Assembly: GCA_046348585.1 (NCBI GenBank)
Contig: JAXMDZ010000003.1
Location: forward strand, 186,001 to 250,000
Direction of reading: 5' to 3'
DNA length: 64,000 bases
Source: JADZAI01 sp046348585
GTDB lineage: Bacteria > Pseudomonadota > Alphaproteobacteria > Micropepsales > Micropepsaceae
In this document: positions 18,744 to 27,416 of the stretch, one piece after another
Numbering within the stretch: the first letter of the stretch is position 1
Layout of the letters: every line of letters starts with the position of its first letter
Made by a program: the position numbers and the translations under genes
The notes under the pieces: generated by a model
Database searches by the model: none
Told to the model about the DNA's origin: nothing
Seen by the model: only the letters and a program-made list of their open reading frames with translations

Positions 18744-18828
18744 TCTTAGGCGATTATTCTTCTGTCCGAAATGTCCGATGTCTCTCTCCACCGAGCCGAT
18801 CAAGGCTCCCCCCAAGGAGACAGCCGCT

Positions 18829-19374
18829 ATGTCACGCATCGCCATCCCCGCCCGCGACGACGCCCCCGAAGCCTCGCAGGCGATCCTCACCGCCGTCCAC
18901 GCCCAGCTCGGCGTCGTGCCCAATCTCTTCCGCCTGCTGGCGAACAGCCCGGCGGCCCTGACCGGCTATGCCGGCCTTTCGGCCGGACTCACCAAGGCGC
19001 TGGACGTCAAGACGCGCGAGCGGATCGCGCTGGCCGTGGCGCAGGCGAACGGCTGCGACTACTGCCTTTCGGCCCACACCTATCTCGGTCTCAACCTCGC
19101 CCGGATCAGCCCCGAGGAAATCGCCCTCAACCGCCGCGGCGGTTCGTCCGATCCGCGCGCCGCCGCCGCCGTCGCCTTCGCCGTGAAAGTCACGCAGGCA
19201 CGCGGCCATGTCAGCGACGCCGACCTGGCCGCGGTGCGCCTCGGCGGCTTCAGCGACGCGGAAATCGTCGAGATCGTCGCGCTCGTCGCCGAGAACGTCT
19301 TCACCAACTTCCTCAACGAAGTGGCGAAGACCGATATCGATTTCCCCGTGGTCCACGCCGCGCTGGCGGCGTGA
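18829..19374 (+). CDS. AhpD-like alkylhydroperoxidase (carboxymuconolactone decarboxylase family)
   Basis: A 181-residue protein of the AhpD/CMD fold. The active-site motif is visible in ANGCDYCLSAHTYLG, giving the Cys-x-x-Cys pair (CDYC) and the downstream His that together reduce peroxides in AhpD. Preceding helix KTRERIALAVAQ and following LGGFSDAEIVEIVALVAENVFTNFLNEVAKTDID match the family (the latter segment is typical of the peroxidase-related subgroup). The start at 18829 is preceded by AAGGAGA. It is divergent from the LysR gene and is its likely target, which suggests induction by an oxidant or electrophile. Confidence 0.9.
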   Translation: MSRIAIPARDDAPEASQAILTAVHAQLGVVPNLFRLLANSPAALTGYAGLSAGLTKALDVKTRERIALAVAQANGCDYCLSAHTYLGLNLARISPEEIALNRRGGSSDPRAAAAVAFAVKVTQARGHVSDADLAAVRLGGFSDAEIVEIVALVAENVFTNFLNEVAKTDIDFPVVHAALAA

Positions 19375-19483
19375 CGATCCCGCCTGCCGGGCGATCCCGG
19401 CAGGCGGCGGGCCGGCGCTTCGTTCCGCGAACGCCGGCCTGTCCTGCTATGGTCCCGCCGGGACCCTGCTCGCGAGGTTTCTC

Positions 19484-20104
19484 ATGGCCTATGGATTTCT
19501 CGATATCGCCACCACGCCCAGCGTCCGCGCCGCGCAGGCGGCAATGGGCGCCGATCAGATCTGGGCGGATTTCGCCGGCGACCGGGCCAACGACCGATTC
19601 ACCGAGCGCGAGGCCGCCTATATCGCCGAGCGCGACAGCTTCTTCATGGCGAGCGTTTCGGAAACCGGCTGGCCCTATGTCCAGCATCGCGGCGGGCCGA
19701 AGGGGTTTCTGAAAGTCATCGACGGCCGCACGCTCGCCTTCGCCGACTATCGCGGCAACCGGCAGTATCTCAGCCTCGGCAATCTGATGGCGAACGGCCG
19801 CGTCGCGCTGATCCTGATGGATCACGCAAGGCGGACGCGGCTGAAGATCTACGCCCATGCCGAGGCGCTGGCGCTCGATGCCGATCCGGCGCTGACCGGC
19901 GCGACGATCGACGCCGCCTATGCCGCGCAGCCGGAGCGTCTGCTGCGCCTGACTCTGGCGGCCTATGACTGGAACTGTCCGCAGCACATCACGCCGCGCT
20001 TCACGCCCGAGGAGATCGCCGAGGCGACCGCGCCGATGCGGGCGCGGCTGGCGGCGCTCGAAGCCGAGAACGAGGCGCTGCGGGCGCGGCTCGCCGGGGG
20101 CTGA
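19484..20104 (+). CDS. Pyridoxamine 5'-phosphate oxidase-fold (flavin-binding) protein
   Basis: A 206-residue protein with the split-barrel FMN-binding fold. Segments such as ERDSFFMASVSETGWPYVQHRGGPKGFLKVIDG and FADYRGNRQYLSLGNLMANGRVALILMD are the usual core of this family of small oxidoreductases. The GNRQYLSLGNL region contributes to the flavin phosphate site in relatives. A C-terminal helix (RLAALEAENEALRARLAGG) looks like a short coiled coil. It lies 109 bases downstream of the peroxidase gene in the same direction and may belong to the same stress response. Substrate unknown, and it is unlikely to be true PdxH because it lacks the PLP-oxidase spacing. Confidence 0.82.
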   Translation: MAYGFLDIATTPSVRAAQAAMGADQIWADFAGDRANDRFTEREAAYIAERDSFFMASVSETGWPYVQHRGGPKGFLKVIDGRTLAFADYRGNRQYLSLGNLMANGRVALILMDHARRTRLKIYAHAEALALDADPALTGATIDAAYAAQPERLLRLTLAAYDWNCPQHITPRFTPEEIAEATAPMRARLAALEAENEALRARLAGG

Positions 20105-20114
20105 GCGCGGCGGC

Positions 20115-20774
20115 TCAGTCCGGCGAGCCGCGGTCCTTGAGCGGGAAATAGCCGAGCCATGGCCCGGCCTCGGCGACGACCCGGGCGACCGACGGGCGGG
20201 CGAGCAGGCGCGCGCGATAGGCCCGAAGCGCCGCGTGGCTTTCGGGAATCGGGAACGCCCAGTGGGCGTAGAACAGCGCGGGAGCGGCGGCGCAGTCGGC
20301 GATGCCGAAGGTCTCGTTCGCTGCCCAGACGCGCCCGGTCATCCAGCCGTCGAGCCAGGCATAGGCGCGGTCGAGCGCCGCCTTCACCTCGCCCTCGACA
20401 TGGGGATCGCGCTTGTCGGTCTCGCGCAGGACCGAAAGGACCATCCGCGTCACGACCGACATGACGTAGTCGTCGAAGATGCCGTCCATCTGCCGCGCCT
20501 CAATGGCGATGCGCGGATCGGCCGGAACCATCGGCGGCGCGCCGCCGTGGTGCAGGTCGAGATATTCGATGATCGCCGCCGATTCGATGACCGTGCGCTC
20601 GCCGTCCACCAGGACCGGAAACTGGCCCGTGGGCGAGGCGCGCGCGACGGCGGCGGCATTTTCGGGATGTTCGCCATCGACCATCAGGAACGCGAACGGC
20701 ACGTCCCGCTCGTAGAGCGCGATGGCGGCTTTCCAGAAGAAGGCGGCCAGCGGGTGACCGTAGATCCGCACCAT
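20115..20774 (-). CDS. Glutathione S-transferase family protein
   Basis: A 219-residue glutathione transferase. The thioredoxin-fold N-terminal domain shows MVRIYGHPLAAFFWKAAIAL and the glutathione-binding SPTGQFPVLVDGERTVIESAAIIEYLD with the cis-proline and the Glu-Ser pair. An all-helical C-terminal domain follows, with the conserved N-capping region ETFGIADCAAAPAL. The usual catalytic Ser/Cys/Tyr near residue 10 is not obvious (HPLAAFFWK), so it may act in detoxification with an unusual active site or as a binding protein. It lies on the same strand after dnaE2 but separated from it by a hairpin, so it is probably independent. Confidence 0.88.
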   Translation of the reverse strand: MVRIYGHPLAAFFWKAAIALYERDVPFAFLMVDGEHPENAAAVARASPTGQFPVLVDGERTVIESAAIIEYLDLHHGGAPPMVPADPRIAIEARQMDGIFDDYVMSVVTRMVLSVLRETDKRDPHVEGEVKAALDRAYAWLDGWMTGRVWAANETFGIADCAAAPALFYAHWAFPIPESHAALRAYRARLLARPSVARVVAEAGPWLGYFPLKDRGSPD

Positions 20775-20801
20775 CCGTATCGCCTCCCCGGCGCGCCATT
20801 C

Positions 20802-20834
20802 CGATCGCCTCGCGCATGCGGCGCGAGGCTATCG
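20802..20834 (-). terminator. Long hairpin downstream of dnaE2
   Basis: A 14-bp stem with one mismatch (arms 20802-20815 and 20821-20834) and a 5-nt loop lies between the dnaE2 stop and the next gene on the same strand. It has no clear U-tract. It may act as a terminator or as a processing/stability element for the mutasome transcript. Confidence 0.4.
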
Positions 20835-20909
20835 GGCTGCGCCGCACGCGGCAATCGGGCCGGTGCGGACGAGCGTGTCGGCGTCCCGCGAGACGGGCGC
20901 TTTCAACCG

Positions 20910-23900
20910 TCAATGGAAGTCGCGCGATTTCGGCAGGATGCGGACGTCGCGCGGGTGGCGGGCGCGGACGGGATCGGGGTTGAGGCTGTCGGCTTCGGAG
21001 AGGCGGTCGAGTTCGGCGGTGCGGTCGAAGACCCGCGAGGTCATCAGGTGGACGACGCCTTCCGGGCTTTTCTGGACGAGGCCTTCGGCGACCATCAGCC
21101 GGGCCGACATGACCTCGCGGCGGAACTGTTCGAAGGTGCGCGCCCAGAGCACGAGATTGGCGATGCCGGTCTCGTCCTCCAGCGTCACGAAGATCGCCTT
21201 GCCGTTGCCCGGCCGCTGGCGCACCAGCACGACGCCCGCGACGCGCGCCCGGCGGCCGTCCGGCGCGGCGTCGATTTCGGCGCAGCTCAAGACCCGCTCG
21301 GCCCGGAAGAGCGGCCGCAGCACCTGCATCGGGTGGCCTTTCAGCGAGAGGCGGATGGTCTGGTAGTCGGTGGCGATCTGTTCGGGCAGCGCCATGACCG
21401 GCAGATCGCTCGGCGCTTCCGCCCCCAGCTCGCGCGCCTCGGCGGCGGCGAAGAGCGGCAGCGGCGCATCGTCCGGCAGGCGGCGCACCGCCCACAGCGC
21501 GTCGCGGCGGCCAAGCCCGATGGAGCCGAAAGCGTCGGCGTCGGCGAGCAGCCGCATGGCGCGGGCCGGCAGGCGCGCAAGCCGGGCCAGTTCCTCCGCG
21601 TCGCGGAAGGGTGCGCCGCGCGCCGTTGTCAGCCGCGCCGCCCAGTCCTCGTGGAAGCCGTCGATCTGGCGAAAACCGAGGCGCAGCGCCGGCCCCCCGC
21701 CCTGCCCGGTTTCGAGCGTGTTGTCCCAGAGGCTGGCGTTGATGTCGGGCGGGCGGATCTCGACGCCGTGGCGGGCGGCGTCGCGCACGATCTGGGCCGG
21801 GGCGTAGAAGCCCATCGGCTGCGCGTTCAGCAGCGCGCAGGCGAAAACCGCCGGGTAGCGGCATTTGATGAAGGACGAGACATAGACGAGCTTGGCGAAG
21901 GAGGCGGCGTGGCTTTCGGGAAAGCCGTAGCTGCCGAAGCCCTTGATCTGCTCGAAGCAGCGCGCGGCGAAGTCGCCGTCGTAGCCGCGCCCGACCATGC
22001 CGTCGATCATCAGCCGCTCGTAGCGGCCGATCGTGCCGAGATTGCGGAACGTCGCCATCGCCCGGCGCAGGCCGTTGGCCTGATCCGGCGTGAAGCCGGC
22101 GGCGACGATCGCCAGCTTCATCGCCTGCTCCTGGAAGAGCGGCACGCCGCAGGTGCGGCTGAGCACCTGGCGCAGCTCGTCCGGATCGTGCGGCGGCGCG
22201 GGCGAGGGAAAAACCACCGGCTCCGCCCCGCCGCGCCGCCGCAGATAGGGATGCACCATGTCGCCCTGGATCGGACCGGGGCGGACGATCGCCACCTGGA
22301 TGACCAGATCGTAGAAGGTGCGCGGGCGCAGGCGCGGCAGCATGTTGATCTGCGCCCGGCTTTCCACCTGGAAGACGCCGATGGAATCGCCCGCGCAGAG
22401 CATGTCGTAAACGTCGGCCTGTTCGCCGGGGATGTCGGCGAGGCCGAGGTCGAGGCCGCAATGGGCGCGCATCAGGTCGAAGGCCTTGCGGATGCAGGTG
22501 AGCATCCCGAGCGCCAGCACGTCGACCTTCATCAGCCCGAGCGCGTCGATGTCGTCCTTGTCCCATTCGATGAAGGTGCGGTCGGCCATCGCCGCGTTGC
22601 CGATGGGGACCAGTTCGTCGAGCCGGCGGCGGGCGAGGATGAAGCCGCCGACATGCTGCGACAGATGGCGGGGGAAGCCCATCATCCGTCCGGCCATGGC
22701 GACGGCGCGGGCGATCGTCGGGTTGCCGGGGTCGAGCCCCGCCTCGCGCACGCGGGTGTCCGGGATCGTCTCGCCCCAGCCGCCCCATTGCGTGCCCGCG
22801 ATGCGCGCCGTCACGTCCTCGGTGAGCCCGAGCGCCTTGCCGGCGTCGCGGATGGCGCTGCGCGGGCGGTAGGAGATGACGGTGGCGGCGATGCCCGCCC
22901 GCTCGCGCCCGTATTTGGCGTAGATGTGCTGGATCACCTCCTCGCGCCGCTCGTGCTCGAAATCGACGTCGATGTCGGGCGGCTCGCGCCGTTCGGCCGA
23001 GATGAAGCGGGCGAAGAGCAGATCGTGCTCGTTGGGATCGACGGCGGTGATGCCGAGGACGTAGCAGACGGCCGAATTGGCCGCCGAGCCGCGCCCCTGG
23101 CAGAGAATGCCCCGGCTCTCGGCGAAATCGACGATGTCGCGGATGGTGAGGAAGTAGCGCGCATAGTCGAGCCGGGCGATGAGCGCCAGCTCCTCGGCGA
23201 GCAGGCGCTGCACCTTGGCCGGGACGCCCGCCGGATAGCGCATGGGGGCGCGGCGGCGGACGAGTTCCTCAAGCCAGGCCTGCGCCTCCCAGCCGGGCGG
23301 CACCGGCTCGTCGGGATATTCGTATCTGAGCTGGCCGAGGTCGAAGTCGATGCGGCCGAGAAGATGCTGCGTCTCGGCGATCGCCTCGGGCGCGGCGCGG
23401 AAGAGGCGCGCCATCTCGGCCGGGCTTTTCAGATGGCGCTCGGCGTTGGCGGCGAGCAGACGCCCCGCCCTGTCGATGGTGGTGCGCTCGCGGATGCAGG
23501 TGAGCACGTCCTGGAGGTCGCGCTGTTCGGGCGCGTCGTAGAGCGCGTCGTTGACGGCGAGCAGCGGCGTGCGCGTCCGCGCGGCGATCGCCGCGAGCCG
23601 CGCCAGATTGCGCTGGTCGTCGCCGCGCCCGTGCATGGCGGCGCCGATCCACACCGCGCCGGGCGCGGCCTCGGCGATCCGCGCCGCCGCCGCGGCGAGG
23701 CCGTCATGCGGGCGCTCGGAGAGGACGACGAGCAGCAGGCCGCGCGTATCGGCGAGAAGATCGTCGAGACTGAGGATGCAGTCGCCCTTCTTCGCGCGGC
23801 GGTTGCCGAGCGTGAGCAGCCGGCACAGCCGTCCCCAGCCGGCGCGGTCCTGCGGGTAGGCGGCGATCTCGGGCGCGCCGTCCGCGAAGACGAGGCGGCT

Positions 23901-24224
23901 GCCGGTCGCCAGGCGGAACGCGGCCGCGCGGGCCTTCAGATCGTCCGCCGTGAAGGGCAGCGCGGCGAAGCGGGGATTGTCGATCCAGACATGCTCGCCG
24001 GGGGCGCCGCCGGAACGGATTTTCTCCGGCGGCGGCAGGCCGTCCTCGCGCAGCGTGCGCAGCGCGCTCCAGGCGCGCACGACGCCCGCCACGGTGTTGC
24101 GGTCGGCGATGCCGAGGCCGTTCTGGCCGAGCAGCAGCGCGGTCAGCACCAGATCGGCGGCCGGCGAGGCGCCGCGCAGGAAGGAGAAATTGCTGGCCGC
24201 GACCAGTTCGGCATAGGGCGTCAT
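20910..24224 (-). CDS. dnaE2: Error-prone DNA polymerase DnaE2
   Basis: An 1104-residue C-family polymerase, the catalytic subunit of the SOS-induced translesion mutasome. The N-terminus begins MTPYAELVAASNFSFLRGAS, the PHP-domain opening of DnaE proteins. The palm shows PDIDVDFEHERREEV with two of the metal-binding aspartates. Helical fingers (GFPESHAASFAKLVYVSSFIKCRYP) and a C-terminal OB fold (GVVLVRQRPGNGKAIFVTLEDE) follow. The size is that of DnaE2, shorter than replicative DnaE. The start at 24224 is chosen because its ATGA overlaps the imuB stop. Its position behind imuA and imuB is the diagnostic alphaproteobacterial cassette, and it should be under LexA control. Confidence 0.95.
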   Translation of the reverse strand: MTPYAELVAASNFSFLRGASPAADLVLTALLLGQNGLGIADRNTVAGVVRAWSALRTLREDGLPPPEKIRSGGAPGEHVWIDNPRFAALPFTADDLKARAAAFRLATGSRLVFADGAPEIAAYPQDRAGWGRLCRLLTLGNRRAKKGDCILSLDDLLADTRGLLLVVLSERPHDGLAAAAARIAEAAPGAVWIGAAMHGRGDDQRNLARLAAIAARTRTPLLAVNDALYDAPEQRDLQDVLTCIRERTTIDRAGRLLAANAERHLKSPAEMARLFRAAPEAIAETQHLLGRIDFDLGQLRYEYPDEPVPPGWEAQAWLEELVRRRAPMRYPAGVPAKVQRLLAEELALIARLDYARYFLTIRDIVDFAESRGILCQGRGSAANSAVCYVLGITAVDPNEHDLLFARFISAERREPPDIDVDFEHERREEVIQHIYAKYGRERAGIAATVISYRPRSAIRDAGKALGLTEDVTARIAGTQWGGWGETIPDTRVREAGLDPGNPTIARAVAMAGRMMGFPRHLSQHVGGFILARRRLDELVPIGNAAMADRTFIEWDKDDIDALGLMKVDVLALGMLTCIRKAFDLMRAHCGLDLGLADIPGEQADVYDMLCAGDSIGVFQVESRAQINMLPRLRPRTFYDLVIQVAIVRPGPIQGDMVHPYLRRRGGAEPVVFPSPAPPHDPDELRQVLSRTCGVPLFQEQAMKLAIVAAGFTPDQANGLRRAMATFRNLGTIGRYERLMIDGMVGRGYDGDFAARCFEQIKGFGSYGFPESHAASFAKLVYVSSFIKCRYPAVFACALLNAQPMGFYAPAQIVRDAARHGVEIRPPDINASLWDNTLETGQGGGPALRLGFRQIDGFHEDWAARLTTARGAPFRDAEELARLARLPARAMRLLADADAFGSIGLGRRDALWAVRRLPDDAPLPLFAAAEARELGAEAPSDLPVMALPEQIATDYQTIRLSLKGHPMQVLRPLFRAERVLSCAEIDAAPDGRRARVAGVVLVRQRPGNGKAIFVTLEDETGIANLVLWARTFEQFRREVMSARLMVAEGLVQKSPEGVVHLMTSRVFDRTAELDRLSEADSLNPDPVRARHPRDVRILPKSRDFH

Positions 24225-25789
24225 GCGAAGAGGCCGTGCAGGAACCAGCCGGGCTCGCCGCCCTCGCCGTAGAGGCCGGCGCGGAAGATCCAGAAGCGGC
24301 GGCCCTGCGCGTCCTCGACGCGGTAATAGTCGCGCGTGACGCCGTCCGTTCCCGGCCGCCACCATTCCGGCGCGATGCGCTCGGGGCCTTCGGCGCGCAC
24401 CACCTCGTGCGCGGCGCGCCGCCAGGTGAAGCGGCGCGGCGGCCCGTCCGGCACCGACGCGGCGACGAAGCCGATGGGCTGCGGCGGGTCGAAGATGCGG
24501 ACCGGGCGGGCGGGCGGATCGCCGGGCGGCGGCGGCGTCCAGTCCGGGCCGTCGGCGGGGGCCGCGGCGGCCGGGAGCGCCACGGCGGCCCGCTCGGGCA
24601 GATGGGTGTCGCGGGCGGCGAAGCGCAGCACGCGCTCGCGCCCCAGCCGGGCGACGAGGCGGTCCACCAGACCGCCCAGCGCCGCCGCCTCGACCGCGCG
24701 GCCGCCGAGCGCCGCCTGGGCCGGGCCGAGCGGCGCGGCGGCCCTGACGGCGAAGCGGATGCCGTCGAAGCCGAAGCCGGGGTCGATGGGATCGGCGAGC
24801 GTCTCGAGCCGTTCGCGGAAGAGGCGCAGCAGCGCCGCCGCGTCGCGCGACGGGCGGGCGGTTTCCACCGTCACGCGGCGCACGCCGCCGTCGCTGCGGA
24901 AGAAGACGGCCTCGAAGACGCGGCCGCCCTCGCCGCGTTCCTCAAGGCGATGCGCCGCCTCGCCGATCAGGCTGGCGAGCACCGCCTCGATCTGGCCGCC
25001 ATGCAGGAAGGGTTCGGGGAAATGGCGCTCCACCCGCACCGGCGGCGGCGGCCGCAGCGGGGCGAGCGGCGCGATCTCGTGTCCGAGGGTGCGCCGCAGC
25101 CGCACCGTCAGCGCCTCGCCGAAGCGCGCCGCGAGCACGGCCGGGGGCCGCGCGGCGAGATCGCCGATCGTCTTCAGCCCGGCCCGGCGCAGCGCCTGCA
25201 CCGCGTCGTCCGGCGCGCCGAGCGCGGCGGCCGGCAAAGGCCGCACGGCGGTTTCGTCCGTACCCGGAGCGATGACGCCGCCCTTGCCGAAGCGGGCGAG
25301 CGCCCGCGCCGCGTCCGGCGTGCCCGCGACCGCCCGGCGCACGCCGATCCCGGCGCGCTTCAGATCGCCGTCGAGCCGGGCGCAAAGCGCCGCCTCGCCG
25401 CCGAAGAGATGGCCGCAGCCGGTGACGTCGAGCAGCAGCCCGTGCGGCGGATCGAGCGCCACGGACGGCGCATAGCGGTCGCAGGCGGCGGCGAGCCGCA
25501 GCAGCAGACGCGCGTCGGCCTGCGGATCGTCCTCCGCCACGTCGAGATCGGGGATGCGGGCCCGCGCGTCGGCCAGCGTGAGGCCGGGGCCGAGGCCGAG
25601 CCGGGCGGCGCGCCGTCCCACCGCGCTGAGACGCAGCGCGCCGCGATCCTTGCCCACGACGACCAGCGGCGGCTCATCCGGCCCGGCGCAGCCCGCCATC
25701 CGGCGCGCCCGCCCGATGCGGTCGGCCGGCAGGAAGGGAAACCACAGCGCCAGATAGCGCCGGTCTTTCCCTGAAGACGCCAAGCTCAC
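24221..25789 (-). CDS. imuB: ImuB, inactive Y-family polymerase (mutasome adaptor)
   Basis: A roughly 522-residue Y-family polymerase homologue. In ImuB the polymerase fold is catalytically dead and serves to connect DnaE2 to the sliding clamp. Here the region equivalent to the first catalytic Asp reads RYLALWFPFLPADRI, and the expected DE pair is missing from the GLLLDVTGCGHLFGGE segment. The helix-hairpin-helix is seen at AGLKTIGDLAARPPAVLAARFGE. The C-terminal tail ends RFWIFRAGLYGEGGEPGWFLHGLFA, the conserved ImuB ending. I prefer a GTG start at 25789, preceded by GGAG and nested within imuA. An upstream ATG at 25843 would add 18 residues. The gene ends in an ATGA overlap with dnaE2. Confidence 0.9.
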   Translation of the reverse strand: MSLASSGKDRRYLALWFPFLPADRIGRARRMAGCAGPDEPPLVVVGKDRGALRLSAVGRRAARLGLGPGLTLADARARIPDLDVAEDDPQADARLLLRLAAACDRYAPSVALDPPHGLLLDVTGCGHLFGGEAALCARLDGDLKRAGIGVRRAVAGTPDAARALARFGKGGVIAPGTDETAVRPLPAAALGAPDDAVQALRRAGLKTIGDLAARPPAVLAARFGEALTVRLRRTLGHEIAPLAPLRPPPPVRVERHFPEPFLHGGQIEAVLASLIGEAAHRLEERGEGGRVFEAVFFRSDGGVRRVTVETARPSRDAAALLRLFRERLETLADPIDPGFGFDGIRFAVRAAAPLGPAQAALGGRAVEAAALGGLVDRLVARLGRERVLRFAARDTHLPERAAVALPAAAAPADGPDWTPPPPGDPPARPVRIFDPPQPIGFVAASVPDGPPRRFTWRRAAHEVVRAEGPERIAPEWWRPGTDGVTRDYYRVEDAQGRRFWIFRAGLYGEGGEPGWFLHGLFA

Positions 25790-26480
25790 GGTTCCACTCC
25801 ACTGCCCAGGGTCCGCCCTCTGCCCCGCCCCGGCGGCGCTCAAGAACGATGTCGAAAGCCGGATGCCCCGGCGCGCCCGCCTCCAGCGGGAGAGAGGGCG
25901 CGGCGGCGGCCCGCCAGCGCGTCGCGGCGGCGCTGGGCGCGGGCGCGGCGGCGACGCGCAGCAGCAGCGCGGGCACCCCGCTCTCCTCCGCCGCCAGGCC
26001 GAGGCGGCGGCTGGCGGTGAGATCGAGCAGGGGCGAGGCTCCCCACGGCTCCATCAGCACCGCGCCCAGCGCGGCGCAGCGCAGCGCCTCGCCCGCGGCC
26101 CGCAACAGGGCGGCGACATCCTTAGCCCGCACCAGCAGTACGCGGCCGGGATCGAGGCCGAGATCGGCAAGGCCCGGCGCATGGACGCGGCCGGTCTCGG
26201 CATCGAGGAAATCCTGCCGGACCCAGACGATCGGCTTTGCCGCCGCCGCCCGCACCGCCAGCGCCACCGCGAAGCCCGCCGCGGCGGCCGCATCGGCCGG
26301 ACGGGCGGCGAAGATTTCATGCACCGCGCCGCGCGCGAGGCCGCCGTCCAGCGCCGCATCGACCGCCGCCGCGCCGAGCGCGATGCGCGCCGCGTCCGGC
26401 GGCGGAGCCGCCTGCCCGCCGAGGGCGGCGAGCCGGCCGCGCAGGGCGGCGAGGGTTGCGATGCGGTCGGTGCGGTCCAT
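25674..26480 (-). CDS. imuA: ImuA, RecA/SulA-like mutasome protein
   Basis: A 268-residue protein distantly related to RecA that starts the SOS mutasome operon. Visible family segments are GAVHEIFAARPADAAAAAGFA, PIVWVRQDFLDAETGRVHAPGLADLGLDPGRVLLVRAKD and WAVEWNRELG near the C-terminus. In Caulobacter ImuA is needed with ImuB and DnaE2 for damage-induced mutagenesis. A perfect LexA box lies only about 10 bases before the start codon. Its last 39 or so codons overlap imuB, which implies translational coupling. Loss of clear Walker motifs compared to RecA is normal for this family. Confidence 0.9.
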   Translation of the reverse strand: MDRTDRIATLAALRGRLAALGGQAAPPPDAARIALGAAAVDAALDGGLARGAVHEIFAARPADAAAAAGFAVALAVRAAAAKPIVWVRQDFLDAETGRVHAPGLADLGLDPGRVLLVRAKDVAALLRAAGEALRCAALGAVLMEPWGASPLLDLTASRRLGLAAEESGVPALLLRVAAAPAPSAAATRWRAAAAPSLPLEAGAPGHPAFDIVLERRRGGAEGGPWAVEWNRELGVFRERPALSGAVVSLPAGRPHRAGAPDGGLRRAG

Positions 26481-26489
26481 GGCCGGTTA

Positions 26490-26504
26490 GTTCCTGTTTT
26501 GTTC
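26490..26504. promoter_or_regulatory. LexA (SOS) box, GTTC-N7-GTTC
   Basis: GTTCCTGTTTTGTTC at 26490-26504 is an exact match to the alphaproteobacterial LexA direct-repeat operator. It lies 9 bases upstream of the imuA start, over the likely transcription start, so LexA binding would block the operon until DNA damage. Confidence 0.92.
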
Positions 26505-26618
26505 TTTACACAACCACCCCGAGGCCGCACGGTCAAGGGGAGCGAATCGCCCCGCCCTCGCCCCTCGCTCCGGCCCCCGGCTGTGGCATGATGGGCCGTT
26601 CGCCATTTCAGGATCGCC

Positions 26619-27404
26619 ATGACCGCCATTTTCCGCCTGGACGGCACGACCGCCGTCACCAGTCCCAACGCCGCGGGGCCGTGGGACCCCAACATGCAGC
26701 ACGGCGGCGCGCCGACCGCGCTGATCGTCAAGATCGCCGAGACGACGCCTTCGCTGGTCCCGATGCGGATCGCCCGCATCACGGTCGATCTGATGCGCCC
26801 GGTTCCGGTCGCCAGGCTGACCATCGCCACCGACATCGTGCGCGACGGCAAGAAGCTGCAATTGCTCGCCATCCGCCTGCTGGCGGACGGGCTGGAAGTG
26901 GTCCGGGCGAGCGTGCTGCGCCTGCGCCGCGAGGCCGTCGCGCTGCCCGACGCCGCGGCCGCGCCGCCCATCGACCTGCCGCCGCCCGAACAGGGCACCT
27001 CGCCCGGCCTGCCCGCCGGATGCCCGTTCAACGCCGGGCTCGAAAGCCGTTTCGTCAAAGGCACCTTCCGCCAGCCCGGCCCCGCCGCCGTCTGGCACAA
27101 GGTCAAATGGGACATCATCGAGGGCGAGCGCATCCTGCCGGTGATGCGCGCGGCGATCGCCGGCGATTACTGCAACGGCACCTCGGCCTGGCTCGATTTC
27201 CGCCTGTGGACCTTCATCAACGCCGATCTCCAGCTTTCCTTCGCGCGCGATCCGGTCGGCGAATGGATCCTGCTCGACGCCGAAACCTATCCCGGCCCGG
27301 ACGGCGGCGGCGTCGCCTTCGCCCGGCTGGGCGATTGCCAGGGCTGGTTCGGCCGGGCCGCGCAGAGCGTCATCTTCGAGAAGCGCAAGACGCCGCTCGC
27401 CTGA
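26619..27404 (+). CDS. Acyl-CoA thioesterase-like protein (TesB-type double hot-dog)
   Basis: A 261-residue protein resembling the tandem hot-dog thioesterases. WDPNMQHGGAPTALIVKIAE gives the N-terminal hot-dog helix with the HGG turn, and MRIARITVDLMRPVPVARL is the typical following strand. The C-terminal half (GDYCNGTSAWLDFRLWTFINADLQLSFARDP, ETYPGPDGGGVAFARLGD) matches the second fold unit with an Asp in the active-site region. It hydrolyses acyl-CoA or acts on a related thioester. It lies 12 bases before the histidine phosphatase gene in the same direction. Substrate length is not predictable. Confidence 0.8.
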   Translation: MTAIFRLDGTTAVTSPNAAGPWDPNMQHGGAPTALIVKIAETTPSLVPMRIARITVDLMRPVPVARLTIATDIVRDGKKLQLLAIRLLADGLEVVRASVLRLRREAVALPDAAAAPPIDLPPPEQGTSPGLPAGCPFNAGLESRFVKGTFRQPGPAAVWHKVKWDIIEGERILPVMRAAIAGDYCNGTSAWLDFRLWTFINADLQLSFARDPVGEWILLDAETYPGPDGGGVAFARLGDCQGWFGRAAQSVIFEKRKTPLA

Positions 27405-27416
27405 GAGGAGAGAGAC

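Noticed and set aside
19965..24272. A 1435-codon open frame opposite dnaE2
   Set aside because: Antisense of dnaE2 with low-complexity composition. The DnaE2 strand has all family motifs.
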